Part shown: positions 1 through 11,578 of the stretch, in pieces | How positions within the stretch are numbered: position 1 is the first letter of the stretch | Layout: every line of letters begins with the position of its first letter | Origin: Verpa conica | Lineage: Eukaryota > Ascomycota > Pezizomycetes > Pezizales > Morchellaceae | Length of the DNA: 64,000 nt | Assembly: GCA_033030425.1 (NCBI GenBank) | Contig: JAUFSD010000003.1 | Location: 2,480,001 to 2,544,000, forward strand | Direction: 5' to 3' | Notes under the pieces: model-generated | Told to the model about the DNA's origin: nothing | What the model saw: only the letters and a program-made list of their open reading frames with translations | Database searches by the model: none | Made by a program: the position numbers and the translations under genes

Positions 1-989
1 AGAAGGCCGGCGGCTCCCGGTGCTCCTCCAAATGGTGTAGCAAATATGCATAACAATACCAACGGGGGTGCCGCTGCATTTACCAATGGTGGTACTACTG
101 GTGCTATGCCTGCTGCTCATGGTCCAATGCAAGGGCAGGAGGGTGCCACTACAGAACTAAAGCCAAAGATGATCAAGCGACTAGCTCAAGTGCACGAAAT
201 TCAAACTTTAAGGGATAAAGAGGCAAACGAGGCAAAGGCGAAGAGGGTTTGCCAGCAGAAGGTTCTAGAGCATAGGTTGCCTATGGAGATCTTAGATGCA
301 GAATTTCAGATGTACGGTTTCCCATGTGTTTTTTGTTCTCTATGCTGACAATATAAACTAGGGACTGGAAGAAGTTGACTTTTTACTATTTTGCCGACTC
401 CTATATCAATTTTAATTCTTTAGTCACCGATCTTTTCAAGGTCTATAAAACACGTATTTGGATGTCGGCTATGAACCCAGCCTCATTCGCCCATCCCACT
501 GGCCTTCACCCACCAGGGTCTGGCCTTACTGCCTCTGGTGCTCTTGGGACTATCAGCGATCCTTCAGGTGACCAACAGTCTCAGATGATGCATCATTCTC
601 AGTTCTCGGGGCTTAGCCAAGCATACCCTGGGTATGGTCCACCACCAGGGGCCAATGGTGCCATGATTGGGGCCCACCCTCGCGGACATCAACAAACCCT
701 GCTCCAGCAGATGCCCACACCAGGCCAAAACCCCATGTTACAACAGATTGCAGCATCAGGGTTCCCCGCTCGCCATTCTCCACATGGCACTGTCGCACCT
801 CATCAAGACTTCAGTCATCTCCCGCAACAACAACTAAATGGTTATAGCCATAGCCAGTCCTATATGAATGGTAGTGGGAATCACCACAATCAAAGTCACT
901 TAGGGAATAGTGTTGACGGTCGTGCCTCAAATGGGAATTCAGACAACTCCTGGATGAATTTGCAGGGGCTTTCGCTTGGTTCCCACTAG
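1..989 (+). CDS. PSP1 C-terminal domain protein, 3' part (5' end outside window)
   Basis: The reading frame is open from base 1. An intron at 312-361 (GTACGG donor, TGCTGAC branch, CTAG acceptor) joins exons 1-311 and 362-989 in frame. The joined protein reads KRLAQVHEIQTLRDKE, then LPMEILDAEFQ-MDWKKLTFYY, then FNSLVTDLFKVYKTRIWM. This is the conserved C-terminal PSP1 domain of fungal proteins related to yeast Psp1, named as a suppressor of a DNA polymerase alpha mutation; its biochemical role is not established. After the domain comes a low-complexity tail of about 160 residues rich in Gly, Pro, Gln, His, Asn and Ser, probably disordered. A Gly/Ala/Asn-rich stretch also precedes the domain. 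The domain looks complete; the protein start lies left of the window. Confidence 0.88.
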
Positions 990-3153
990 AGGGTTAGGTT
1001 TTGTTTATTTTATTTTGGTATATTTTTGGCATTTTATTTACTTTATTCATTCGTTCTACAAGGAGTTGGTGCCTTTTTATTTTCCGTTTTGGACAATTTT
1101 TAAAATATCTTTTTCCCCCCTTTCTTTTTATTTTTAGGGCTTATTACTTTTTCGTCTCCTGGAATTCTTTTGACGTTTCTTTGTTATTTCTCTGCACCTT
1201 GAAGACTCCTTGGTGTACTTGGCTTTGGGTGGAAGTTTGTTCATGAGGGGAAAGATATAAAGATTGGAAAAACGAGAATCGGCGTTCTTTTATTGTTCTT
1301 GCTTGAAAAATAAACGGGGTGGGATTCCGGCGGAAATTGGATTTGGTACCTTTTTTAAACTCTCTTTTATACTCAGTCTCCTCGCTCATTCTTTGTTATT
1401 ACTGTTTTTTTTCGTTTTTTCTTAAGTTATTGTTGATAAAGAAAAAGTTCGTTGTTTTTTTTTTCTTTTTGGTGCTCGTTTGCTGTGCACGCGCCAGGTC
1501 GGGAAAAAAGAACGATCTTTATATCACCGGTTGGGTTGGGTGTGTAGATCAAGAGGTGTTGGAGGTCTGGCAGTTCCGGGGCACGGTTCAGGTGGGGGTT
1601 TACACGGAAACATGGAAAGAGAAAAAAGACTGGGGTTTTGATCAAAGTTAGAAAGGTTAAGGTGTTGGGGGTTCTTTTGCCTGGTGAGAGAGCACGGTGT
1701 TTCAACTACAGAATTCGAATCTGGTTTCTACCCTTCCCCCCCTTATAACACCGATTTTTTGGAATTTTTTTTTGATTTTTGATTTTTGATTTTTAGTTTT
1801 CTTTTCTCTTTTTTCTTTTTTCCCTATTTTTTCTTGTCTCTTAGGGGAATTGGTATGACCTGGTCGAATATAGTGATTAAAAGAATTACAGCGTACGTAT
1901 ACATTACAATTTATTATAAGGAGGGCTCAGTATTGGAGCCTCAGAGGGTGGGGGAGGAGGGATACCTACGGGTATGTTTAATCAAATATCTACAAGCAGA
2001 TCGAGGATCGCAAAAATTAACACTTCGACTAGATTTAGTGGAGCCGATGGAGAGGGTGCATGTAGCAGGATGGTATTGTCTCCTTTATATACATCACTGG
2101 GGAGATTCTCCCACTTTGTGAGTACGGCATGTATTTATTATATCGCGTAGTTTTTAACATGCAACAGAGTTGGATATGCGTCAGAATGAGCTTTTTGGAT
2201 TGATCTTTTCCTTATCTTTTCCCTTTACTTTTCCAGAGTAACTAGTCGCATATAGTTTAAACGACCTCTTTACCTTATAAAGTACGTATAGCTAGACCTA
2301 AGAGTCTTTGGACTTTAATCTATATATAGAATGATGTTTTTTCCCCTTCTATACTACTGATTGCTTTATAGAATCTAGGTTACTTGCCAGCTACCACCGT
2401 ACGGATATAGAAGTCATAAAACAAACAGCCTCAGAAGGTGCTGAGAAATTTTTAATCATGGCTGAAGGTTCCTCGTGCACAAAGCTATGTGGACTGGAGG
2501 TAAAGGCCGTACTAGCGTTAGTAGCCGTATCCGTTAGATAAAATTAATAGTAAATAAAGTACCACTTCGAAGTAAATAAACTTGAGATTTCAATGTATTT
2601 TAAATACAAGTATCTCACAAAAATTTCCAACTACCTGTACTTATAAATTATTAGAGAAACATGTTTCTCTAAGTAAAAAAGCACAGTATTCACAAAATAT
2701 CACTCGAGGGGTATTGTTAGTATATTGGAAATATTCTTCATAATATATATGGGGTCTATATGCTTAGGGGGCATAGTGAGTGCTAAGTAGCTACTTCAAG
2801 GGATAAATTAATCAAGCTACCACCTCTCTAAAGTTTTCTTTTATTACGTGTATAAAAGAATTTTAGGACCGAGTCTGTTATGAAGGCTACCCTTTCTTGG
2901 GTTATGAAAGAGGCCTAGATACTAAAGAGAATAGGAAATTTTTATAAAAAGCAGTCTCCTGATAGTATTAGGTAGAAATTTGAGAGAGAATAGGTAGAAA
3001 GTAACATATAATTCTTATATTTATATCCCAAATACCCCACAAAGGCTTTTCCGGCCCTTAAATACCTAGGTTATTAGTAAGGCGCAAATGCGAATTGCCT
3101 TTAATTAATTAGCCACATAATTCTCTAAAAATATTCATCAATATCGCTCCAAC
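990..3153. other. intergenic; pyrimidine-rich 3' flank of the PSP1 gene, then TA-rich DNA
   Basis: About 990-1850 is strongly T-rich on the + strand, as expected for a long 3' untranslated region. It includes a short (TTTTTGA)n run at 1771-1794. From about 2100 the DNA is rich in TA steps and stop codons in all frames. The 60-110 codon open frames here have biased, low-complexity translations and I recognise no protein in them. Confidence 0.6.
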
Positions 3154-4004
3154 TCACTTTTTGTACCACCAGCCCCCCAACGTAGTAATGATAGCCTTCA
3201 CAGCCCCTGGCATCGGTGGAAAAAGTACATTTTCTTCCGCGTTTAGAGATCTACGTAGGGGGGGTTAATTTCCCTTTAGTACTATATATATTCCACACTC
3301 AATCTAGGAGAGGAACATACGTTGCCATGAATGTAATTAGCCAAAGAGTCCCAGCTTCCTTAGCTTCTTTAGTAATTTTAACCTCTATTTTTTTATCTGT
3401 CTCGTGTATGACAGACACTGGTAGCCTTCTCGCATACATATTCGTCAACCATTCCTCCTTACTCAAGTGCTCCTCCAACACCTCTAGTAGTGCTTCCACA
3501 TTATTTGCTAGCGTCTCCCCGCCAACATTGATCGTGTTGTTTACTACATCCATAAGGAGTATAATGTCCTCATGCTCATGCGATGATTCCGAGTAGTCGA
3601 CGTACGGCTGTGTCGCAGGGAAGAAGATCTCATCTTCGTGCTCATGGTGGGCGTTTAGAATCTTCATAGCGTAAGAAGCGTATTGGATGAATTCAGGAGA
3701 TGGTGGGCCTTTCTGGGTACGAGCGTGTTTCGCTATGGAGCGTAGAGAGCGGCGGATGATGTTGTGAATTATTATTAGTGAAAAGGCCATATTTACTATT
3801 GGAGGAGGGAAAGGGGGGGGCGGTTAGTTTCTTTTTTTCTTTCATTTATGCTTATTCGAGAGAGAGCTTGGGGGGTATACTATGTGGGTCTTTGACATTG
3901 ACTGTTGATGCTGATATAGCATCTCGATGAATACCTAATGGTTCCACAGGCTCTGGAAACTTGTCTGCATTAAGGTCTTTATAAGTGACTGTGCTGGAGG
4001 ACAT
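3154..4004 (-). CDS. hemerythrin-like (HHE) cation-binding domain protein
   Basis: Three exons, 4004-3881, 3795-3321 and 3250-3154, give 231 residues. Both introns are in frame (donors GTATAC and GTATGT; acceptors AATAG and CGTAG). Hemerythrin-like histidine motifs are visible: IIIHNIIRR near residue 50, HHEHEDEIFFP near 90, SSHEHEDI and EEHLSKEE further on. Together they would form the four-helix di-iron-binding bundle. Exon 3 supplies FPPMPGAVKAI and GGWWYKK, resembling the proline-rich C-terminal region of fungal family members. Family members bind iron or oxygen, but a specific role cannot be inferred. The last codons overlap a GTGAGT that could be another donor, in which case a short extra exon would end the protein differently. 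Intron 1 contains a C8 tract in the sense strand. Confidence 0.85.
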
Positions 4005-5370
4005 TTTTGAGGGGTATTGAAGAAAGGTAATAGGGCTCTATAAAGGACTAAAATTCAAATATCAAGTAAGGAATGAGACTGCCTATAGGAGATGTGGGAG
4101 GAATATCTATGCTTTAAGTACACGTCGAAACAAAAGCTTCGTTTTTTGATTTGTCGACTAGGTACCTGAATTCTCCAGGTTCGATGGTCGAATAGGGTAA
4201 AAGTCTTACTGTGTCTTAACCATGTCTACTCAGCTAAGCAGGGGATAGTACAGCCTTGTCGCACAACGCATGGCTAATTCGAATGTTGGAAAACAAGCGA
4301 GATTAATTAGGGGCTGAAGAAAAATGTTATCTATATGTCTACCTAGCCAAAGGTTGCTATCGCATAAATAGCGCAAATATATTTCATTAGTAGAGGGGTA
4401 TACGTATAGTATTCTCAAATATACCTAGTAGTGATCTGCCACTTGGCTCCAAGGCTGACCATATACCCCGTGAGTGCTTCTACAAAATTTTTAGGCCTTG
4501 TATATATCAGTGCACACCGCTTACTCCCGGGCTGCCGGTCACGAGATCTCACTTACTACTGTCAAACTCAATATTACTGATAGTATATTAACCGGGTGGC
4601 TATTCTCTAGAGGGAGTACTATAGCATTGGAGGATGCCTGAAGTAGCCCAACAAGAGAACCTACGCATTATTTGGGGAACCCTTTCTAATAGAAGTAAGT
4701 ATAGGTGTAGATCTAATATTAGCTAGTAGCTAAATTGAGCTTACCAAAGAAATCGATTAAGCGTGGGATTTACAGCCGCGCCTTACTACGCCAGATACCA
4801 GGGTCCGGAAGATTTTGTACGAGATAGCAAGGAATAGAAAACTGGTATTTGTATGGGATAGCCAGGGGCACGGCATACTGTGGTATGGCTCAAGTCTTAA
4901 TGACTAGTCTAATCTCAGATTCCTAGGGCTAGGGTTATATTAGCATAAGTTGTTATGTTACAGCCCTAATCTACCACGAAGTCCACTAGGTTTGATACCT
5001 AGGCTCTAGGGTTACGGGGATTAAGTAACGACTTACTAGAACCGAAAGCCAATACTCGGGCTTGAGACAAGCCATAGGCTCCTAGAGCCTCTATAACTGG
5101 GAAAGCAGCGAAGAACAAGAAAATAAATCGCGAGACGATGCCATGCTCAACTGGATACCCAACTGAAAACCAAAGTCATCCTTTGGCCAATTCTTTAATT
5201 CCATCAATTTATTTATTCATTTAGCAGATAGTATTTTATTTTTCGGGCGTCATCGAAATTGAGGACGGAGTGCACGGATGCATAGAAGAAAAGAAGGTAG
5301 AGAAAGAGTAAAAATAAGATCCAGATTACCGGCCTTTCTATTCCATCCCCAGATTTTGCTCCCCACTGCT
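4005..5370. other. intergenic, no gene seen
   Basis: TA-rich DNA with stops in all six frames, lying between two genes on the minus strand. The only frame near 60 codons (4230-4418, -) has no recognisable product. Confidence 0.6.
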
Positions 5371-6312
5371 CTAACCCTTGTGTTCACCAGAGGCTTTGAT
5401 GATGATAGTACCATTAGTACGACCACTATTATCTAGAGATTTCTTCTCCATATCCTGGACAATTTTCTTAGAGGTTTCATCGGCAACTTCACCGAAAACA
5501 CAGTGCTTTCCGTCAAGATGAGGAGTCTCGACGAAGGTAATGAAGAATTGGGAGCCTAGACTTATTGTTAGAGTCATCAGATATATATTATAAAGGGAGA
5601 ATACCATTGGTGTTGGGGCCAGCATTAGCCATGGAGAGAAGGTATGGCTTGTTGTGTTTCCTAATGAAGTTCTCGTCCGCAAATTTTTCACCGTAGATGG
5701 ACTTTCCACCAGTGCCCTACGTACAAATACTGATTAGAGCCTGGAGGAAGTCTAGATGTAGGAATTGTAGGAATATTGCATGAATACTTACATTACCACG
5801 GGTGAAGTCACCGCCCTGGGCCATGAAGTTGCTGATCACACGGTGGAACTTGGAGCCGGCATAGCCGTATCCCTTCTCACCGGTGCAGAGAGCGCGGAAG
5901 TTCTCGGCAGTCCTAGGGACAACATCATCGTAGAGGTTGAAGTTGATACGACCCCACTGTTCCGCTGGTGTATAGGTCAGCAGGATTTACTTGATTTAGG
6001 GGCATGATGAGATTGGGGGGGGGGGGGGTGATAGAGATGGGAATAGTTGTAGGGATAAGACTTTGAAGTGTAAAATGATGAAGGTCGATGGGGGGGGGGA
6101 TACATACTTTGACCGGACGGAGTTTTGTACTCGATATCGAAATAAACTTCACAAACCATGGCTTTGTTTGTAGAAGAAAAGAAGCGGGTACTTTTAGAGA
6201 GGTAAGAGTTGATGGGTTTTGTCGATGGTGATCGAAGGATGGAGGATGAGAAGGAAGAGGAAGACAAAGTGGGGCGGAGAAGAGGGGTAAAGTAGGAACG
6301 GAGGGCAGCCAT
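5371..6312 (-). CDS. cyclophilin, peptidyl-prolyl cis-trans isomerase, probably mitochondrial plus cytosolic forms
   Basis: Four exons, 6312-6108, 5964-5792, 5716-5605 and 5555-5371, all joining in frame, give 224 residues. Residues 1-51 are rich in Ser, Arg and Leu without acidic residues, typical of a mitochondrial presequence. The cyclophilin domain starts at Met52 ([11 protein letters not shown]). It carries the catalytic and binding elements [31 protein letters not shown] and [11 protein letters not shown]. The enzyme isomerises Xaa-Pro bonds and is the cyclosporin A target. Met52 (6159-6157) sits in a strong GCCATGG context. In Neurospora one gene makes both mitochondrial and cytosolic cyclophilin from alternative starts, so the same is likely here. 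Intron 1 is C-rich in the sense strand, with C10 and C14 runs. Confidence 0.93.
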
Positions 6313-7668
6313 GTTGCACTTTCTATGGATGTTGGGAGTAGGAGAAGCGGCGTAAGAAGAAACAAATCTACCGCAAAAGATGGCGGGGATGTGTGGTGCC
6401 TCCTTACTACCGCTTTGCTGTGTTCTCTTAAGTGACCGCCTTTGGCCCCGCCCTTATATGTTTTAGGTCTAGTTTCTAGGTGTCGTCATGAATATGAGGC
6501 CCTCGGCTTTCGAGGGGATTCCGCCCTGCAACGTTTTAGGCATCTTGATGCTTTCCTGTTCCCCTGGCTTGAGGCTCTGTAGAGACTTTTGAGCCATCAT
6601 GATTTCAAGGAGTGCCGTGTTAAAATTATTCTTTGAATAGGGCACAGAAAACTGATATGCATTGTAGTCTAGAGCATTGAGTAACAAATATAAACGGTGG
6701 TGACAAGGCTGAAGAGTATATAGCCCTGCAAGCCCCCAATGCTCATCCCGGGATGAGCTAATAAATGGTTGATATCTTCATATCGCCTGAGTCGGTCGTG
6801 CTATCGGATGCTGTTGTAATTGGATATCGCGGACGTCCAATGCCTACCCAGGGTGTGGACTCTTGAAACATCTAGATGTACCCGGCACCCGAAAGGTCTC
6901 TCTTCGACTCCTCCGGGCGCAGTTGCAGAGTACACAAGTGCCCAGAGTTCAGCTGCCGGTGGTATTATCCCCCCTCTTATAAATGAGGTATCGTATCCCC
7001 CATCCCCCGCAGTGATGACTAAACAGCCCTACGCGAATACAAGGCATGGGGGAACTTTAGAGAGGATCTATATCTTGATAAAGATAATTTTTACCAGGTA
7101 TCTATTAGACCCGGCTTATCCGCAAAAAGCTCGACTGTTATCAGATGGCATTGTGTATGTTCGATGTTGAGGTTCACTTTGCTTTTATAGCTTGAGTGTG
7201 TCTGTTCTTACACAGCCTACCATCTGAATCTTTCTACGCGGGCCTTGTGTATTGCGACATCTGAATCTAGACGCAATGTCCCACAACCGCGCCATCACGA
7301 TCAAAAGGGTAAAAGAACGTCTGGCCGTTACAAAGCCGTGCTGCCTGTCTTTATGCATAGAAGGTACAATAGACAAGTCATAGAACGAGGTAAATCATAG
7401 TGATAAGTTGTTCAAATTCGTGGCCACAAGGCAAGGGACCTCTGTTGGAGTCTTGGCGCACAGACATGAACTACGGTTGGCTGACCACAAACCCCCGGCT
7501 TTTCGTTCTCGCCCTCTTCTCCTTCCTTCTCCCTCGCCCGTACTCCGCTGCTCTCATTCATCTCCATCCAGCAAAATTTCCTTCTAGACCCTAATTAAGT
7601 CTTCTCGGAGCTTTGTTAAATCTCAATCCCTTATTTCTACTACCTACACATTTCCTAGAACTATCAAA
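6313..7668. other. divergent intergenic region between cyclophilin (-) and CHZ1 (+)
   Basis: Holds the promoters of both flanking genes. Open frames of 72 codons (6469-6687, -) and 116 codons (from a TTG at 6820, +) have no recognisable domain. The DNA just upstream of CHZ1 (about 7480-7660) is C- and T-rich, as is common near fungal transcription starts. Confidence 0.5.
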
Positions 7669-8205
7669 ATGTCTAGCGGCATTACCGATCAATCCGCCAC
7701 TCAAGGCACCAGCGAGGCTCTTGACAAGGGCAAAGGAAAGGCTGCCCAACCTGTCGAGGAGACTGAGGGCGAGACCTCTGAGGATGAGGAGATGGATGAA
7801 GTTTGTCCCCCTGCCCTACTCTGCTTTTCCCGGGGTGCCACGCCCTGCTTCTTTTTCGCTCCTCATGGCGACGCGTTGGATAATTAACGATTGGTAATGA
7901 ATGCTAACATATTGACTTCTTTAGGACGGTGGTACGAAATCTACTCCCTTTAATATTTTTACCTCCAATTGAAATACATAGAGGTTGATGGCTTTCATAA
8001 GCTGACTAAAGTTACAGAGGAGGAGGATGAACTAGCCGAGATCGACACCAACAACATCATCACAAGCGGCCGCCGTACTCGTGGAAAACAAATTGATTTC
8101 GCCAAAGCCGCCGCAGAACAACCAGCCGCCGAAGAGGATAGCGAAGATGATGGTGACTTTGTTGCGGTAGATGATGGTGAGAAGACAGACGTCGAGATGG
8201 CATGA
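7669..8205 (+). CDS. CHZ1: histone H2A.Z-specific chaperone CHZ1
   Basis: A short acidic protein. Exon 1 is 7669-7800 and ends in an acidic stretch. The last exon carries the CHZ motif: ELAEIDTNNIITSGRRTRGK followed by QIDFAKAA, then an acidic tail ending DVEMA. CHZ proteins bind H2A.Z-H2B dimers and help the SWR1 complex exchange them into nucleosomes. The join appears to use a 7-base exon (7925-7931). The last exon then starts at 8018 (after GCTGACTAAAGTTACAG, 108 residues in total) or at 7982 (120 residues); both keep the frame. I favour 8018 because of the nearby branch-like CTGAC. The CHZ motif is certain; the middle exon is not. Confidence 0.85.
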
Positions 8206-9047
8206 GCACCGTATATAGCCAGCCGGGAAACGTGAGGGGAAAAAAAACGGGTTTATGTGAATTGATGAATTATGCTTCATGTCCTGGCATTGAGGAGATT
8301 CTTTATAGCTACCTGGCTTTTTTCTTTCTTTTGATTAGAAGAGGCTCAATTGCAGTTATGAATTCATCTCATCGTTATCAGGGTAATTTTGACAGCTCTC
8401 TTGACAACGGTTCTCTATCACCTCCTACCTGCCTCTCTTTCTCGTTATCTGGTGGTTTCAGGATCTACTTAAGATTAAAGAAAAAAGAGTTATTGTGTTT
8501 ACGCATTATCTGTAGAATGTTTGGTTTGCTGCCATTCGGCAAGTAGTGAGTGGTCCCTAGCAACCGTTGCTACGCCAGTAGGGCTCTTGAGAAACATTTC
8601 CCTCTAGAAATGTATGAGTGGAGGACTTACTACATACCATCTAACTACATACCTATAGTATACCACGCCTTGAATTTCTGGTATTTTACAGTTATTTTAA
8701 CCCCTCAAGTTATAGGGTAAAATCTTTATCATTTTCATAGCAGCACTTTTATAGAGGCTAGAGTCTTTAGGGAGAGAGCTTAAATTATTATTTTTGGGAG
8801 AGTCATTTCATTTACGTTTTAGAAGGTTTTAAAACTCCTCCAGTACTGAAACCCGTGATAAAAGTTTCAGGGTTAGGGTTTCTATACCTTATTACTAGTT
8901 ACCTAAAATGGGATGCGGCTGAAAAAAATTGGATGCCAAGTGCGCCGAACGACATTGAGTGAGAACAAGACCCCACGTCTGAATTTTAGAGCCTAATCAA
9001 ATTATCACGACTGCTCCAAAAAGCTCAATCTCGATCCCTCTCAAAGA
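8206..9047. other. intergenic between CHZ1 and RIX1, no gene seen
   Basis: Spacer between two genes in the same orientation. A 114-codon frame overlapping the CHZ1 stop (8202-8546, +) is probably 3' untranslated sequence. Nothing else is recognisable. Confidence 0.55.
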
Positions 9048-11578
9048 ATGCCGCCCTCAAAGCGGAGTAAAGTCGAAGGCTCTACCGCCACTCTTCGTAC
9101 CATCACTTCGCTCCTCACATCCGATAGTACTCTCCCCGCGCATATCCCAACGATAGTTTCACTCCTCTACTCATCCTCTGTCCTTGAATCCTGCCATATA
9201 CTTGCAAGTGCCAGTGGTACGAACGCGCAGAAACGAAAGTCCGCTGGTACGGGAGAGGGCGCTGGTGTCCTACTACACAAGTACAAAACGAAGATTTCAT
9301 CACTGCTACAGAGCAAGACGCCACAAGCGCGGTGGGGTGGGGTTGCATTGGTGAAGGCGTCTGTTGAAAGTAGTTTTGAGTGCTTGGCGAGCCATGGGGG
9401 AGTTTGGGTACGGCTTTTAGTGCCATTATTGGTGGTGAGGAATGATTCTTGAAGGCTGTTTTTTTTTTTTTTTTTTTTTGCACTGCTGGTGGATCAAAGT
9501 GCTAATTCGGATATGATATGTTATAGCGACCGGAACCTCCTGCTACACACAGGTTGGTAATCGCGACTCTTGCGCGTGTATTTACGGTTCTGACCTCCGA
9601 TAAACCTACTCTTATTCGCGAGATTGTTGTTCCAAACCTCCCAGCTACTATTGGGCATCTTCTAAGCTTCTGTGGAACGTCTGATACAATATCCGTATCA
9701 GATATCGAAATACTTGCTCCTGTACTAGAATGTCTTCGAGATATACTCCAATCACACCCAGTAACCTTCCGCCCATTCTCGCAAAAGACACATACACTTA
9801 TCCTCTCAGTACTCTCATTTTCTCCCTCCCCTAGTGAGGAGCGGCTAGCCAGAGAAATATTTGTACTTCTCCATCTCTGCGCATCTGGCTCTTCACGGGG
9901 GAACTCTATTACCAATCCCGATGCTAGCTCGAATTCATCCGGAAACAAAACAACCGCAGTAGCAGATGAATGGACCCGTGGTTTCAAAGCCGTTATCCAG
10001 GACGCACATTCCACTCTGAACGTACTATTTAGGTGCGTTCTAGAGGACAATGATTACAGCCGTTCTGGGGGTTTCGGCGGTGCTGCGAACAGCAGAGAGA
10101 CTACAGTAGAGGCTTCTGGCAGCTCGATACTAGGTTTATTAGACTGGAAAGGCATTATGGAAGGTATAGAAAGGATTTCAGTGCTGCTAAGACTATTGCA
10201 ATCCTTCTTCACACTTCCAACAACAGCACAGGTGTCTATTCCTCTCGGACAGTTGGTGGACCTTACAACCAGGATCTTCAGCCTGGCCCCATCTACGGCA
10301 CAGATCAATACAGCTGTAGAGCGCATAGAGCGAGAACTCGTGTTTGCAAGACTACCGGAAATGCAGAGAGGTGTACTAGACCTCTTATCAACCATTCTAG
10401 GGAGACTAGGCGTGCTATTTGCACCATTTGCATTTCTAGTCGTAGACCAAGTTGCCTACGTCTTCAATGAGCAGAGTTGGAACTCGGAAATTAAAGTAGC
10501 TGCATACAGTCTCCTAAACACTCTCCTCGAAAATTTTGGAACAGGGTTGGCAAAGAGTACAGTTCACTCTATTCATCAAATACTCACGACCGCCTGCGAT
10601 GACCTTCTTCCGCCCCCACCTCCAGCGCCTACAACGAACAATCTCCCTGCAAAGAGCTCCGGCAAGCAAAAAAACGGAAACGCAAACGGAACCGGCAACC
10701 AGAACTTTCACGCTGATGCCTTCCTTTCTGTTCTCCCCGTAGGCAAATTTCACCACCCTGGCCTCGTAACAGCTGCAGAAACATTACTTGCGACAGCACT
10801 CGCAAAATTACCAACATCACACATTAAATCAGAGCTACGGACAAAGATAGATAGGACTGCTATATTGACGGGAAATACCGAAGCGATGCTAGCCAGTGTA
10901 CTTTTCCCACCATCTGGCGCACGGAGAGGAGGGGCTTTATTACCGCATCTTGTTGGTGCTGGTAGTGCGAAGGGGCTAGTTGTGGAGGGGGTCGTAAGAC
11001 CACGGTTACCAATCGTCTGGACTGGGAAGCGGAGAGTGGAGGGGGAGGACGATGAAATGGAAGATGCAGAAGAGGAGGATGAGGAGGATGAGGAGGATGA
11101 CAGCGAAGATAACGAAGACCAGGAGGAACAGGTTAATGAGCTTGGTTCTAGTAAGAATCCTTACATCGAGGAAGCTTTGGTAGAAGAATCCCCGTACAAG
11201 CGGCAGAAAATGGAGATTACGAGTGCCCCAGGGGAGATAAAGGCGAGAAAACCTTCACTGTTAGATGATTTAATAGCCTACGCTGCCGCAAATGGCTCAG
11301 CGATCGGAAAACAACAAGATGCTAGTGAGATGCCTATGCAAGCGGTTGAGCTCATGCCTGCACCGAAGGTTATGACGGCTTCCTCTTCATCTATAACCAC
11401 GGTGGCGTCTAATATATCTAGCGGGGAATATAAAGAGACAAGGCAGAAGACTACAAGTGTTGTGGCGGAAAAATCGAGGGCCCTGGCGGGAGGTGATAGT
11501 GATGATGATATGGAGATCCCTGAGATTGTGATGGGTGGAAGTAGTAGTGAAGATGAGGACGAATATGATGAGGAGTAA
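9048..11578 (+). CDS. RIX1: pre-rRNA-processing protein RIX1
   Basis: Exons 9048-9434 and 9527-11578 give 812 residues. The 92-base intron starts GTGAGG, contains a long T run and ends TTATAG; the phase-0 join reads LLVPLLV-RPEPPATHRLVI. The N-terminal RIX1/PELP1-type helical domain is recognised from LLQSKTPQARWGGVALVKAS and ATLARVFTVL. RIX1 works with Ipi1 and Ipi3 in the nucleus on ITS2 processing and late 60S subunit remodelling. The C-terminal third contains a long Glu/Asp tract (about 11040-11130) and ends in a second acidic patch, as in other RIX1 and PELP1 proteins. A basic N-terminus (PPSKRSK) may act in nuclear import. Length and layout fit the fungal family. Confidence 0.88.

Noticed and set aside
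6820..7170. 116-codon plus-strand frame starting at TTG upstream of CHZ1
   Set aside because: No ATG start, no domain, no splice support, and it lies in a promoter region.
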